Shown: positions 38,140-47,700 of the stretch, piece after piece
How the letters are laid out: every line of letters begins with the position of its first letter
Position numbering within the stretch: position 1 is the stretch's first letter
NCBI GenBank assembly: GCA_910586215.1
Contig: CAJUGH010000012.1
Location: forward strand, 37,047-101,046
Source: an uncultured Acetatifactor sp.
GTDB lineage: Bacteria; Bacillota; Clostridia; Lachnospirales; Lachnospiraceae
Length of the DNA stretch: 64,000 nucleotides
Direction of reading: 5' to 3'
Notes under the pieces: model-generated
Database searches by the model: none
Told to the model about the DNA's origin: nothing
The model's input: only the letters and a program-made list of their open reading frames with translations
Program-made: the position numbers and the translations under genes

Positions 38140-38673
38140 AAGCATCACCTCCTTTTTTAAAATTTCATTAATGATTTTATGTGTTAAATTCCTTGCGCAT
38201 TTATTATGCCACATTTTTTCTATAAAGTCAATTGCTATTTATTACCTCTTGCAAAAATTTTCTCTTTCGAATACAATATCCATGTCGCTTAGTCAATAAT
38301 CCGTCACGAAACACTGTAGACGCACTATCGTGCGAGGCATGTAATTTATAATGCCATAAACAGCCGAATACTGGCCCTGTAACATGCACCTGTGATTTGC
38401 AAGCCAAGCTTAGGCCACAAGTTGACTTAACACAAGACTGCCCATCTCATTATGCATAAAATCCAGTGGCCCCAACACAAACAACGGCGCAGCACCCAGA
38501 GACGGGAATTGACCCTTGTGGCATTCGAAAATATCCATGTATACATGGCTATTTTTCTCACTGCTTGCAGGAATAAAGCGTGGGTTGAAAAATTAATGAT
38601 TTTATGTGTGCTGTCCATGGCGGCAGGTCTCATCTGCCGCCATCCAAAAGCGCATTCCACACATCACAGTTCC
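38140..38673. other. 534-bp gap between cas3 and cas5c, bounded by an 18-bp direct repeat
   Basis: No convincing gene. ATTAATGATTTTATGTGT occurs at 38167-38184, just before cas5c, and again at 38592-38609 near the cas3 stop, 425 bp apart. Between them is a 14-bp palindrome CCATGTATACATGG near 38536 and, next to the distal copy, a hairpin GGCGGCAG-N7-CTGCCGCC near 38621-38643. This may be a small inserted element or a duplicated regulatory site; a promoter for cas5c and the rest may lie here. Confidence 0.5.
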
Positions 38674-40866
38674 TTATACAAAAATTCCGATTCCTGTATC
38701 CACATCCATCTGCAATCCTGTGTCCATGCAATATTTCGACATATCCCGCAGCACAAAACCAGAATCCCCTATCTGCTCCAGGCATCCCCCATCCCACAGT
38801 GCTTTCAGATGATCGGGATACACATTGACAGCATATTGCCCCAACTTCCGAAATGTATTCCTATCTGCCTTTCCTGCCAGGACTTCCTCCGCTAAGGCTT
38901 CTCCTTCCTCCAGGGGAATATAAATTGCCGCTGTGTCATGATCTATTAAATGGAACTTTCCAGCCACCGTGGCAAAGGGGAAACATTTTCCGTCTATTCC
39001 CTTCTCCATTGTCTTCAGAATCCCTTTCTGGTCAAGGTTCTCCTGTCCCAGCAGTTCTCTGTAAAACTGGAAATAATATGTAACTGCCTCTTTGCTGGCC
39101 ACATCTTTATATTTTTTCTGTACCCATTGGTATGCCGATATATTCTGATCCAGGTATCGGGATCTGTTATCCTCCAGCCGGAATACAGATACTACGCTTT
39201 CCTCTGCCTGCCGTTTTCCTTCCCTGTTACATCTCCCTGCGGCCTGGATCACCGAATCCAGTCCAGCCTCCTGCCGGAACACTTCCGGAAAATCCAGATC
39301 TACTCCCGCCTCTACCAGGGAAGTGGCAATCACCCTACAGGGTAGTCCCTGGGCCAGCCTTTCTCGGATCTGGACAATTTTCTCCTTTCTGTCAGCAGGA
39401 TACAACAGCGTAGTAAGACAGCAGGCTCCCTCCTGCTCTATCTGCCCATAGATTTCCTGGGCGGTCTTCCGTTTATTTACAATACAGAGATACTGTTGTT
39501 TTCCTGCAAGGCCTTCCACCAGGTCCTGTAAGCTCAGGGTACCAATATCTTTGATACAGGTACGTCTGAACACCTCATACATATTCCCGGAATCCTCACA
39601 GATCTCTCGCATCACCAGATCCGGAAGATATTTTTCAAATATCCCCTCCAGGGCAGGCTGGGTGGCTGTACACAGAATGGCCGTACTCCCATAGTTGGCC
39701 ACCAATTCCGAAATCGCAGCCACACATGGCTCCAGATACGCCACAGGCAATGTCTGTGCCTCATCAAAAATAATCACGCTGTTGGCAATATTGTGCAGTT
39801 TTCTACACTTTGCACTCTTACAGGAATACAACGACTCAAAAAACTGGACTGCCGTGGTTACAATAACAGGCTTGTCCCAGTTTTCCGTAGCCAGAACTTT
39901 CCGGTAGGCTACTGTGTCCTGCGCCATATCCTCTGCCATCTCATATAGCACTCCAGAATGATGCTCCAGGACATTTTCTTCCCCTAAAATATCACTAAAG
40001 ATGGCAGCGTTCTGGTCAATAATAGATGTATACGGAATTACATATATAATACGTTTCATCTTGTGGGCATTTACATGCTTTAATGCAAATCCCAGAGACG
40101 CTGTAGTCTTCCCTCCGCCGGTAGGCACTGTCAGTGTATAGATCCCTTTTCCCAGAGCCCCGCCCTTTTCCATACAGTCCTGCAGAATCCTTGTCCGGTT
40201 TCTGCAAAGCTGTTCTTGTTTTTCGTTCTCAAATACTGTCCTTCCCATCCAGGGCTCAATATGGCGCCGGAATCGTCCGAGAAGCTCCTCGAACGAATCA
40301 TATTCCCCCCTTCCCACGCCTTTCTCGCCCATAAATGCCTCCGTATCCAGATAGTCAGCATCTACAAGGCAGGAATAGAGCATACGAATAAAGAAGGACA
40401 TTGTAAATACAGGGTGCTTCCCAGTGGCACAAAAAGCCGGAATAGAAGCTTTCAAGGGCATAATATCCCTTTTCCATTCCCCGTATTCCGGCACATTACC
40501 CTTTAATCTTCCATAGAATGTCCCATCCTGGGGCAGGGCCTGCTTTTCCAGGCCGCCATCCAGCAGTCCAGAGTGATGGCCTGCCACGGCCATTGCCATA
40601 GGAATATTTCCAAGGGACATCTGACGAAGTTCCTTTGCCCCTGCTGTAGAATGATCTACTTTCCTGGTATGCTCCGGATCCCGGATTCTTTTCTGGAACT
40701 CTGCAGAATACTTCCCTATATCGTGCATGAGGCCGCACAGGTAACCTACATCTCCACATCCAAATTCCGAAGTAAATTGCCTTGCCCGTTCTGCAGTGCC
40801 CAGTAAATGCTCCTTTATCGTCTGTATTTCGCCCGCACCATTGATATGCGCTATCCAAATATCCAT
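38674..40866 (-). CDS. cas3: CRISPR helicase-nuclease Cas3, subtype I-C
   Basis: 730 aa from the ATG at 40864-40866 (AGGATAGG upstream; an ATG 18 bp earlier has its ribosome site too close). N-terminal HD nuclease domain with LCGLMHDIGKYS (His48/Asp49) and a later VDHSTAGAKEL; then an SF2 helicase with Walker A VPTGGGKTTAS, DEAQ box IIFDEAQTLP and VIQAAGRCNREG (motif VI). Recruited by Cascade to shred the target DNA. First gene of the locus, with its own strong promoter. Confidence 0.97.
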   Translation of the reverse strand: MDIWIAHINGAGEIQTIKEHLLGTAERARQFTSEFGCGDVGYLCGLMHDIGKYSAEFQKRIRDPEHTRKVDHSTAGAKELRQMSLGNIPMAMAVAGHHSGLLDGGLEKQALPQDGTFYGRLKGNVPEYGEWKRDIMPLKASIPAFCATGKHPVFTMSFFIRMLYSCLVDADYLDTEAFMGEKGVGRGEYDSFEELLGRFRRHIEPWMGRTVFENEKQEQLCRNRTRILQDCMEKGGALGKGIYTLTVPTGGGKTTASLGFALKHVNAHKMKRIIYVIPYTSIIDQNAAIFSDILGEENVLEHHSGVLYEMAEDMAQDTVAYRKVLATENWDKPVIVTTAVQFFESLYSCKSAKCRKLHNIANSVIIFDEAQTLPVAYLEPCVAAISELVANYGSTAILCTATQPALEGIFEKYLPDLVMREICEDSGNMYEVFRRTCIKDIGTLSLQDLVEGLAGKQQYLCIVNKRKTAQEIYGQIEQEGACCLTTLLYPADRKEKIVQIRERLAQGLPCRVIATSLVEAGVDLDFPEVFRQEAGLDSVIQAAGRCNREGKRQAEESVVSVFRLEDNRSRYLDQNISAYQWVQKKYKDVASKEAVTYYFQFYRELLGQENLDQKGILKTMEKGIDGKCFPFATVAGKFHLIDHDTAAIYIPLEEGEALAEEVLAGKADRNTFRKLGQYAVNVYPDHLKALWDGGCLEQIGDSGFVLRDMSKYCMDTGLQMDVDTGIGIFV

Positions 40867-40919
40867 TTTCCTATCCTGTATCATCCTTTTATCTTTTAAT
40901 TTTATTTTCTTATGGAATA

Positions 40920-40948
40920 ATTTTACAACATATTTGATTATATGTCAA
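40920..40948 (-). promoter_or_regulatory. cas3 promoter with a palindrome between -35 and -10
   Basis: On the minus strand TTGACA, exactly 17 bp, then TAAAAT. The spacer contains an inverted repeat ACATAT-N6-ATATGT that begins inside the -35 box, a classical repressor-operator position. Transcription should begin about 45 nt before the cas3 start. Confidence 0.7.
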
Positions 40949-41028
40949 ATGAAAAAAGCTTTATATCATAAACCCTATCTTCCTTTCCACCTTCCTGCTA
41001 CTTCAAAATAATCCTCAGTACATCCAAT

Positions 41029-41128
41029 CACTGCCCAGGCCCCTTGGTAGTGAAAAGATTATCCCGCTCTTTCTACGTTACAGTCTCCTAACTGTACCGT
41101 TTAGGCTCCGATGGTGCCTTTCTTTTTT
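41029..41128 (+). ncRNA. candidate structured small RNA ending in a terminator
   Basis: Three consecutive hairpins: CACTGCC with GGTAGTG (41029-41052); an ACAGT/ACTGT or CCTAA/TTAGG alternative pair around 41081-41105; and GGCTCC-GAT-GGTGCC at 41104-41118 followed by TTTCTTTTTT. The last looks like a plus-strand terminator, although no gene on that strand lies upstream. It lies just upstream of the cas3 promoter, on the opposite strand. No known family recognised. Confidence 0.3.
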
Positions 41129-41273
41129 ACGAATAAATAGTGAAGTGTTTTATATAAAACCAATGTATTGTATAAAAACAGGCTGTAAGGAAAGGCAGAA
41201 ATATATACACATTTTCCAAAACAGCCTTAAATATTCTTCTGCTTCGCTTTCTGTAAGCTGGAAACGTCTCTAC

Positions 41274-41479
41274 AATTTTTCCAACTGTGCAGTTGCAATC
41301 CAATGGCTTGCCTGCATGCAATTCATTGCGATGCAGGCGAACGATTGGATTAGCAACCCAATGCCAAATGAGCAAAACGCGGATGCTCAGCAGACGCAAA
41401 AGCGCGTAAGCGCGGGTTTTGCGAATGTGGGAGTTAGGTTGGATGCTCAAAAGAGCGTCCAACCGCACAGTTGGAAATT
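41274..41479. repeat. ~205-bp element with terminal inverted repeats and three internal hairpins
   Basis: Ends pair as TTCCAACTGTGC (41279-41290) and GCACAGTTGGAA (41465-41476). Inside are three hairpins: a long one with GTTGCAATCCAAT / GATTGGATTAGCAAC arms and TGCCTGCAT / ATGCAGGC; then CGCAAAAGCGCG / GCGCGGGTTTTGCG; then GGTTGGATGCTC / GAGCGTCCAACC. The fold is cloverleaf-like. The first hairpin recurs at 21707-21780. It could be a MITE or REP-like element, or a structured RNA. It encodes no transposase. Confidence 0.7.
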
Positions 41480-41593
41480 ATTCCAGGATGCGCTCCCTGG
41501 TCATCCTTGTCTCCAGCCGGATCACCGCCAGTTCCAGGAGGTCATTATACCTTTTACCGGAATAGTTCAGACAGGACACTGAACTGTTACCTT

Positions 41594-42106
41594 TTACCCT
41601 GCTTCCCACCCATCCCTCAGAAGTCCATAAAGATAAAAGTCTACCCAGTTCCCATCGTTGTCCCTTGTATGGCTTCGCTGGATCCCTTCCAGCTGCATGC
41701 CCAGCTTTTTCATCAGGCCTACTGATTTTACTCCGTCAATGGTTTCGGCAAATATCTTGTGCGCGTCAAGCCGATGAAACGCATAGTCAATTACCGCCCT
41801 GCAAGATTCATACGCATATCCCTGCCCCCAGAAGTCTCTGTTGAAAAACCAGCCGATTTCGTAGACATCCTCTACAAGCGGGTGGAACAGGATATAGCCA
41901 ATCATTCTGCCGCTGTCCCTATGGTCTACAGCCACAGCAGCATTTTTCCCTATGCAGAACTCTGACAGGAAGTGGGAAGTTTTTTCAAAGCTGTATGCGG
42001 GTTCACAGTTCTTCATTACTTCGGCATTACCCAGGATAGCATACAGGTCTTTGGCATCGTCCATTGTGTAGTTACGGATTACAACCCTCTGCGTCTCAAT
42101 ATGCAT
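41594..42106 (-). CDS. GNAT-family acetyltransferase, RimJ/RimL-like
   Basis: 170 aa from the ATG at 42104-42106 (AAGGGG 8 bp upstream). Family blocks: the start ETQRVVIRNYTMDDAKDLY, IGYILFHPL, and the acetyl-CoA motif FNRDFWGQGYAYE, followed by HKIFAETID and SVGLMKKLGMQLEG. RimJ/L-type members acetylate protein N-termini or small molecules; substrate unknown. Single gene between the structured repeat element and an XRE regulator. Confidence 0.9.
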   Translation of the reverse strand: MHIETQRVVIRNYTMDDAKDLYAILGNAEVMKNCEPAYSFEKTSHFLSEFCIGKNAAVAVDHRDSGRMIGYILFHPLVEDVYEIGWFFNRDFWGQGYAYESCRAVIDYAFHRLDAHKIFAETIDGVKSVGLMKKLGMQLEGIQRSHTRDNDGNWVDFYLYGLLRDGWEAG

Positions 42107-42141
42107 CTGCATTGCCCCTTTCGACTACCACTTTTCCCTAC

Positions 42142-43209
42142 CTACAGCAGGGCATCCAGCTCCTGTTCCATGTGAGTAAACCACTCTGTCTGCCTGTAGC
42201 TGTCAAATCCTTCCCTGGCCAGCTCCTTTTTCAGAAGATGCAGCACCTGCTTATTGTCAGAGGGAGCGGCCTGCACATGCCAGTTCTTCACCAGGGGATG
42301 GGACAGGTCATGTTCCTTAACAGACATGGACTTCCAGGCACATTCCAGAGCACGGGACAGTTCGTATCTTGCCATCTCCTCCCCATCTCCAAGTAAGCTC
42401 CCGTCTTCCGCTATGGCCTTATGCATGATGCACATCAGACGCAGGTCTTCGAAGCCCATGTCATCGTCCGGATACACGATCTCATATAATTTCGTGACCG
42501 CCCTTTCCACCTCACATATATAGGCAAGGCCTCCTGGCATGTCCTTACGGCCACATACCTGCATAGCCATATAACATAACCGGTTCAATATCCAGTAGTT
42601 TGCATAGCTGAACTGTTCTTCCAGATCCTTTCCATCCTTTAGGATCTGCATAAACAGGCTTTCCTGGCAGTGCATAATCTGGCCGGCCTTCCCTGCCCAG
42701 AATTCTGCCATGTCCTCATTCCCGCTTTCTGAATAAGTCCTGGCAATCTGTTCAATTGCCTGTCCTTTGTAATAGCTCCCCGCATCACTGTTGTAAATTT
42801 CCGTCCCTATCTGGATAATTTCCTTCTGATACCTAACTTTGTCTGTGTCAAAGTAACTGGACATCAGCATCTCTTTCACCCCTATATGATTGGGCAGTTT
42901 GTGGTAAGCCTCCTGCCATAATGGAATCAGAGCCTCCCTCTCCCCATTACGGAACAGTTCACAGGCCCTGTCTTCGTATTCCTGGTACAGTTCCTTCTCA
43001 TCCATCTTCTCTGCCTGTAGCAGTTCATCAACGGTAATGCCAAAAAAACGGGCAATATCTGGCAGCAGGGAAATGTCTGGGTAGGTATTGGAATTCTCCC
43101 ATTTGCTCACTGCCTGGAATGAGACATTCAAGTATTGTGCCAGCTTCTCCTGTGACACATTTTTTTCTCTTCTTAAGTTCTTCAGCTTATCTGCCAGGTT
43201 GATCTCCAT
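42142..43209 (-). CDS. XRE-family regulator with TPR-like C-terminal domain
   Basis: 355 aa from the ATG at 43207-43209. N-terminal Cro/C1-type HTH (residues ~5-60): LRREKNVSQEKLAQYLNVSF, then QAVSKWENSNTYPDISLLPD and FFGITVDELL. The remaining ~290 residues are alpha-helical, with a TPR-like feel (YKGQAIEQIARTYSESGN), as in many Lachnospiraceae regulators. Target not known; the downstream GNAT gene is 36 bp away and may be cotranscribed. Confidence 0.88.
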   Translation of the reverse strand: MEINLADKLKNLRREKNVSQEKLAQYLNVSFQAVSKWENSNTYPDISLLPDIARFFGITVDELLQAEKMDEKELYQEYEDRACELFRNGEREALIPLWQEAYHKLPNHIGVKEMLMSSYFDTDKVRYQKEIIQIGTEIYNSDAGSYYKGQAIEQIARTYSESGNEDMAEFWAGKAGQIMHCQESLFMQILKDGKDLEEQFSYANYWILNRLCYMAMQVCGRKDMPGGLAYICEVERAVTKLYEIVYPDDDMGFEDLRLMCIMHKAIAEDGSLLGDGEEMARYELSRALECAWKSMSVKEHDLSHPLVKNWHVQAAPSDNKQVLHLLKKELAREGFDSYRQTEWFTHMEQELDALL

Positions 43210-43369
43210 ATGCACTATTTCCTTTCCTATACTCCTTTTTGCTGCGTTACAGCTACCTTCTGATTATATTGGAATATGCACTTCTGCGCCATAACCTGGC
43301 ATTTGAATTTTTGCAGGGCAGTTCAACTATCTGTGGAGAATGCTCAAAGCTTTCACAGCATTCACCTGG

Positions 43370-43424
43370 TCAGCGCCATGCCGTCACCGTCCCAGCCAGG
43401 GCGACCAACAGTGCTACTGCCAGA
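43370..43424 (-). pseudogene. possible short relic of the 3' end of a spmB-like gene (relic A)
   Basis: Minus-strand translation reads LAVALLVALAGTVTAWR and stops. It aligns with the final residues of the better relic at 49180-49335. Very short, so weak on its own. Confidence 0.3.
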
Positions 43425-43428
43425 ACAA

Positions 43429-44526
43429 TTATTCTACTTTATCATACTTCATCCCTGTGGCGCTCCAACGGTCACAGATCTGTGACCCTGCCAGAACCAA
43501 TCTGCCATTTTCAAACCGCAGGATAACTGGCAGCCAGTCCACATAAAATTCTTTTTGATTCTTGGGCGTCAGCTTCCGCTCCGTTCCGTCAGAATCAATC
43601 ATGGAAAGGTTTTCCACTTTGATGCTATAACCCAGTTCCCTGTTTTTATAGATACCGTTCGGCGCACAGGCCTCTATATCGGGGGTGCGCCCAATACCTA
43701 AAAATGACAGCATTTCATCTTCCAGGTCAGTCCAGTTCCCTTTTGATATTTCAAGGGAAATCTTGTTTCCTGCAAAGGAATGAAATAATTGGTTGGCCAT
43801 TGCATTATAGTCGCGCAAAAACTGCTTAAAACCTTCCGCTCCACCAGGTTTGTCCTGGTAATATGGCCGGTTTTTATCCCTTTGATAAAGATAGTCCAGA
43901 TAGGAAGTCCCACGGTCTTTTTCCAGATAGGCAATTGTTGCTTCCGCATTTTTGCGGTATAAAAATGCAAGGGATGGATGGAGAGGTTTTATGACAGCCC
44001 CAATCTCACTGACAAAGTCCTGTAATTCTTCACAGGGTCTGTTTTCAAACAGGAATCGGAATATCTGATATTGAAAAATGGCGCTGTCTACTATATAGAC
44101 TTTACCCGCGTTATGCAGTACCTGCCGGGTAAAATAGTTCCATTTGTCCAGCGCAAATAGTTTATACTTCTCGATGGGAAATTCCCAGGTGTCAAACTGT
44201 GATAATGCCTGGTAAGCTCCCTGATCAAATTCATCTCTGTAATGCCATTGGATTAAGTTCAAATCTACCGTAACCGTGTTTTCCCTGGCTATGGCTATTT
44301 TGTCAAGAATGCCGGCTGCTGCAGGGTATTCTTTTATAAAATGCCTGTATTCCTCCTTTGTAAATCCCACTTCATCAAAAAATAATACAGGGTGTGGCAT
44401 GGCTACTTCATGGATCCATTCTGTCCCTATACCATGCCTTTCAAGCTGTATCTGTAGAAACCGCGAGTTGGTAGTTTTTCCGGTAGAAGGCATGCCTTCC
44501 AACAAAATCAACCGTGAATCTGTCAT
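43429..44526 (-). CDS. P-loop NTPase, kinase-like, unknown substrate
   Basis: 365 aa from the ATG at 44524-44526 (GTGGAG upstream; two earlier in-frame ATGs are poorer). The first residues hold a Walker A motif LLEGMPSTGKTT, as in small-molecule kinases and dNK/thymidylate-kinase-like proteins. Further on: HPVLFFDEVGFTKEEYRHFI, KVYIVDSAIFQYQIFRFLF (a likely DS/DR substrate-site strand) and a C-terminal beta-rich tail. Such stand-alone proteins are seen in Firmicutes but no function is established. It is followed directly by the possible spmB relic. Confidence 0.7.
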   Translation of the reverse strand: MTDSRLILLEGMPSTGKTTNSRFLQIQLERHGIGTEWIHEVAMPHPVLFFDEVGFTKEEYRHFIKEYPAAAGILDKIAIARENTVTVDLNLIQWHYRDEFDQGAYQALSQFDTWEFPIEKYKLFALDKWNYFTRQVLHNAGKVYIVDSAIFQYQIFRFLFENRPCEELQDFVSEIGAVIKPLHPSLAFLYRKNAEATIAYLEKDRGTSYLDYLYQRDKNRPYYQDKPGGAEGFKQFLRDYNAMANQLFHSFAGNKISLEISKGNWTDLEDEMLSFLGIGRTPDIEACAPNGIYKNRELGYSIKVENLSMIDSDGTERKLTPKNQKEFYVDWLPVILRFENGRLVLAGSQICDRWSATGMKYDKVE

Positions 44527-44709
44527 GCCCATTTTCTCCACACACATTCCTTTCCGCTTCTGTGCCTTAGCACAAGAATTTCCTGTCTTTTACCAATACA
44601 GCAACGTTTCTCAAGCCAGATAAGCCCTGGATAAGCCCTTTGTGAAGGACAATATCCTTCTGGGCCAAGTCAACCTTATTGACTTGGCTCATTGCTCGCG
44701 GGAATCGTC

Positions 44710-47700
44710 TCATCTGGATATCCCCATCTGCTGTCCGGGGTGCTCCAGTCTCTCCAATGCATCGAAAGCAGCTGCCACCGCCTGCTCCCTGGCAGGGTAT
44801 TGAGCCTTGCAGAATTCATTGTCAATAGAATATCTCCATGTATTTCCGGTTTTTGCATTGTGATACAGGACAATTATATGGCCATGTATCTTAAGGTATT
44901 CATTGCCTTTCTGGGAGCGTTTCCAGTCTTTCTGGAAAAAAATTTCCCTCCGCGTCTGCCGTTTCTTGAATTCGGACTCCCGGCGTCTGGCGTTTGCGAT
45001 ATCTCCCTCCATTTTGCCTGCGCATACGCAGCCTACAGAAAGATGGTGGTACCCTGGATGTTCCATCTGGTGAGCGTATCGGATGATCTGGTAGCCGCAC
45101 ATCTGGCAGATGCCCACGGGTTCCCCCAGGTCCACCACATCCACGCAGGTCCAGCCGGAATGTGGAACATCGTCCCGTTTCCACAGATTGGACGCATTTT
45201 CTTTCTGCTGCTGGAGCAGGGTCTGTTTTATAGTGACAGCGTCAATGGATTCTGGCTCCTGGAGTATCGGCGCATTTGTCTTTCCTGGATTTTCGGCAGT
45301 TTCTGTTTCATCTGTTGCCATCTCTATCGTCCCTGCTGCCCCTGTTGTCCCTGTCCTCTTCTCTGTTATCTCTACAGTTTCCTTCCTTATAGTACTCTCT
45401 GACTCTGTGGATTCCGGCTTTGCAGTATATTGTACCTCCGGGGCTTCCCGGCCTGCGGCATGCTCTGCCTCTGATTCTTCCTGACTCGCAGTATACTCTG
45501 CCTCTGTAGGTTCCTGGCCTGCAGTACACTCTGCCTCCGGGGCTTCCCGGCCTGCAATAGGCCCTGCCTCCAAGGATTTCCGTTCTGTCCCCAGTTCTTC
45601 CCAACCTGCAATAGGCCCTGCCTCCAAGGACTTCCGCTCTGCCCCTCCAGGCTCCTCCGCAGGCAGAATCGTTTTCCTGTCTATTTTTTCATGCCCCTTC
45701 AGAAAATAATCTGCCGATATATTCCGGGGAAGCTGCAGCCTCTCAAACCGGATGGAATAGCTTCCCCGCTTCGCATCAATGGCCTCGATCCTGCCCTTGC
45801 CGAAGACATGGTGCTCCACCCCGTCGCCCACCTGCCTGCTTGCGGAGACGGGTTCCTGCTGCAGTTCCCGGTTCAGCTTCGCGGCATATCCCCTACTTTC
45901 CTTCCACAGTTCCTCCGAAATCCGGCCTATCCGGACATAATTCTCCTCCCCGATCTCCTCCAGGAACCGGGAGACCAGCTTCTGCATGCCGTTCTGGGAA
46001 GTCCCCTCGGATTCCATTAGGAAGAGATATCTCTGCGCCCGGGTGATGGCTACATAACAGAGCCTGCGCTCTTCCTCCAGGCCCAGTTTTTTCCGCTCCC
46101 CCAAGGTCTTGGAAGAAGGAAATATCCCCTCCGTGAACCCCAGGATGAACACCACCGGGAATTCCAGCCCCTTGGAGGAATGGATGGTCATCAGCTTCAC
46201 GGCATCCTTTTCCTCATCCCCTTCCTCACCAGACTGAAGTGCAATCTGGCGCAGGAAGTCCTCCAGACTCAAATCCTCGCCGAACTCCCGCTCGAACTCA
46301 TTGGCAATGCGCTTGAACTCCGCCAGGTTGTCCAGGCGCTCCTCGTCCCCCAGTTCCCGGATATAACCCTCATAGCCGGAGTCCTCGGCCACCCGGTTGA
46401 CAATTTCCGAAATGCGTTGCGTGTGGTGGCTTTCCTGCATACCGCGGATGAACTGTACAAAGGCTCCCGCATCGCTGTTCTGGAATTCCCGGTCCTCCAG
46501 ATGCCCCGCAAGGGTCTCAAAAAGGGTGGCAGGCCGGTTCTGTCCCTGCACCTCCGTCCCGGAAGCGCTAAACCGTCCCTGTCCCTCCGGCTCCAGATCG
46601 GAAACGCTAAGCCATCCCTGTCCCTCTGGCCCCAACCCGGAAAACGCCATCTGCCCAAAAGGCTGATCCCTGCCGCCCTTCCGCGACCCCGCGCCATGTT
46701 CCCGCAGTTCCTCCAGGTAACCCATCTTCGCCCGGCCGAATCTCCTGCGGGGCGTGTTCACAATCCTCCGAAAGGACATGTCGTCCCCATAGGCGATCAG
46801 CTTCAGATAGGCCAGCATGTCCAGAATCTCCATCCTCTGATAAAAACGGACGCCGCCGAAGATTTCATAGGGAATGTTCTTCTCCACCAACTTTTTCTCT
46901 GCTACCCGGGACAGGAAGCCGGAGCGGTAGAGGATGGCGAAATCTGAGTACCGCAGGCCCTCCTTGACCTGGAGAAGCTTAATATTTTCGATCACCCTGT
47001 CCATTTCCTCAAAATCATCCTTGGAATGATAATGAACCACTGGTTTCCCGTCCAAATTCCTGGTGAACAGATCTTTCTTCAGCCGTATCTCATTTTTCTC
47101 GATGAGGGTGTTGGCACACCGCAGGATCTGGGGCGTGGAGCGGTAATTCTGGTTTAAAATGATAGTGCGGGTAGGTTCATGGGTCTTGTCGAAATCCACA
47201 AGGAGGCGCACATCGGAACCCCGCCACTCGTAGATGTTCTGATCCGGATCCCCCACGATCATCAGGTTCCGGTACTTCCCGGACAGCAGTTCCACCAGGC
47301 GCATCTCTGTGGAAGAACTGTCCTGAAACTCGTCTACCATGATATAGTTCAGCCTGTCCTGCCATTTCTCCCGAACAGCTTCTTCCGTCTCCAGCAGGTA
47401 CAGGGCAAAGGAAATCAAGTCATGGAAATCCAGGGAATAGGTGGCCTTCTGCCGCTGTAAGAATTCCTCCATGATGCGGTCGTCCTGATTGCGGATCTCA
47501 GGCAGAATCTGGACAGGCTTAGGGCTGCACATCCTGGGCACATACCCTGTGTCCCGTTTCACATGCCCAATTTTCCTAAGCATGGATTCAAAGCTGGCGT
47601 AGTCCAGTTTCAACTCAAACTTCTGGTAGATCTCACTCAGGATGGCCTTCTGCTGCTGGGAGTCGATAATCTGGAACTGACGACTTAAGAACAGCTTCTC

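Noticed and set aside
41029..41128. Known riboswitch (for example fluoride) upstream of cas3
   Set aside because: The conserved core of that class is not present, and no matching gene follows on that strand.
41145..41582. 145-codon plus-strand frame through the structured repeat element
   Set aside because: It is the translation of the repeat; the second copy gives a similar peptide only because the DNA is repeated.
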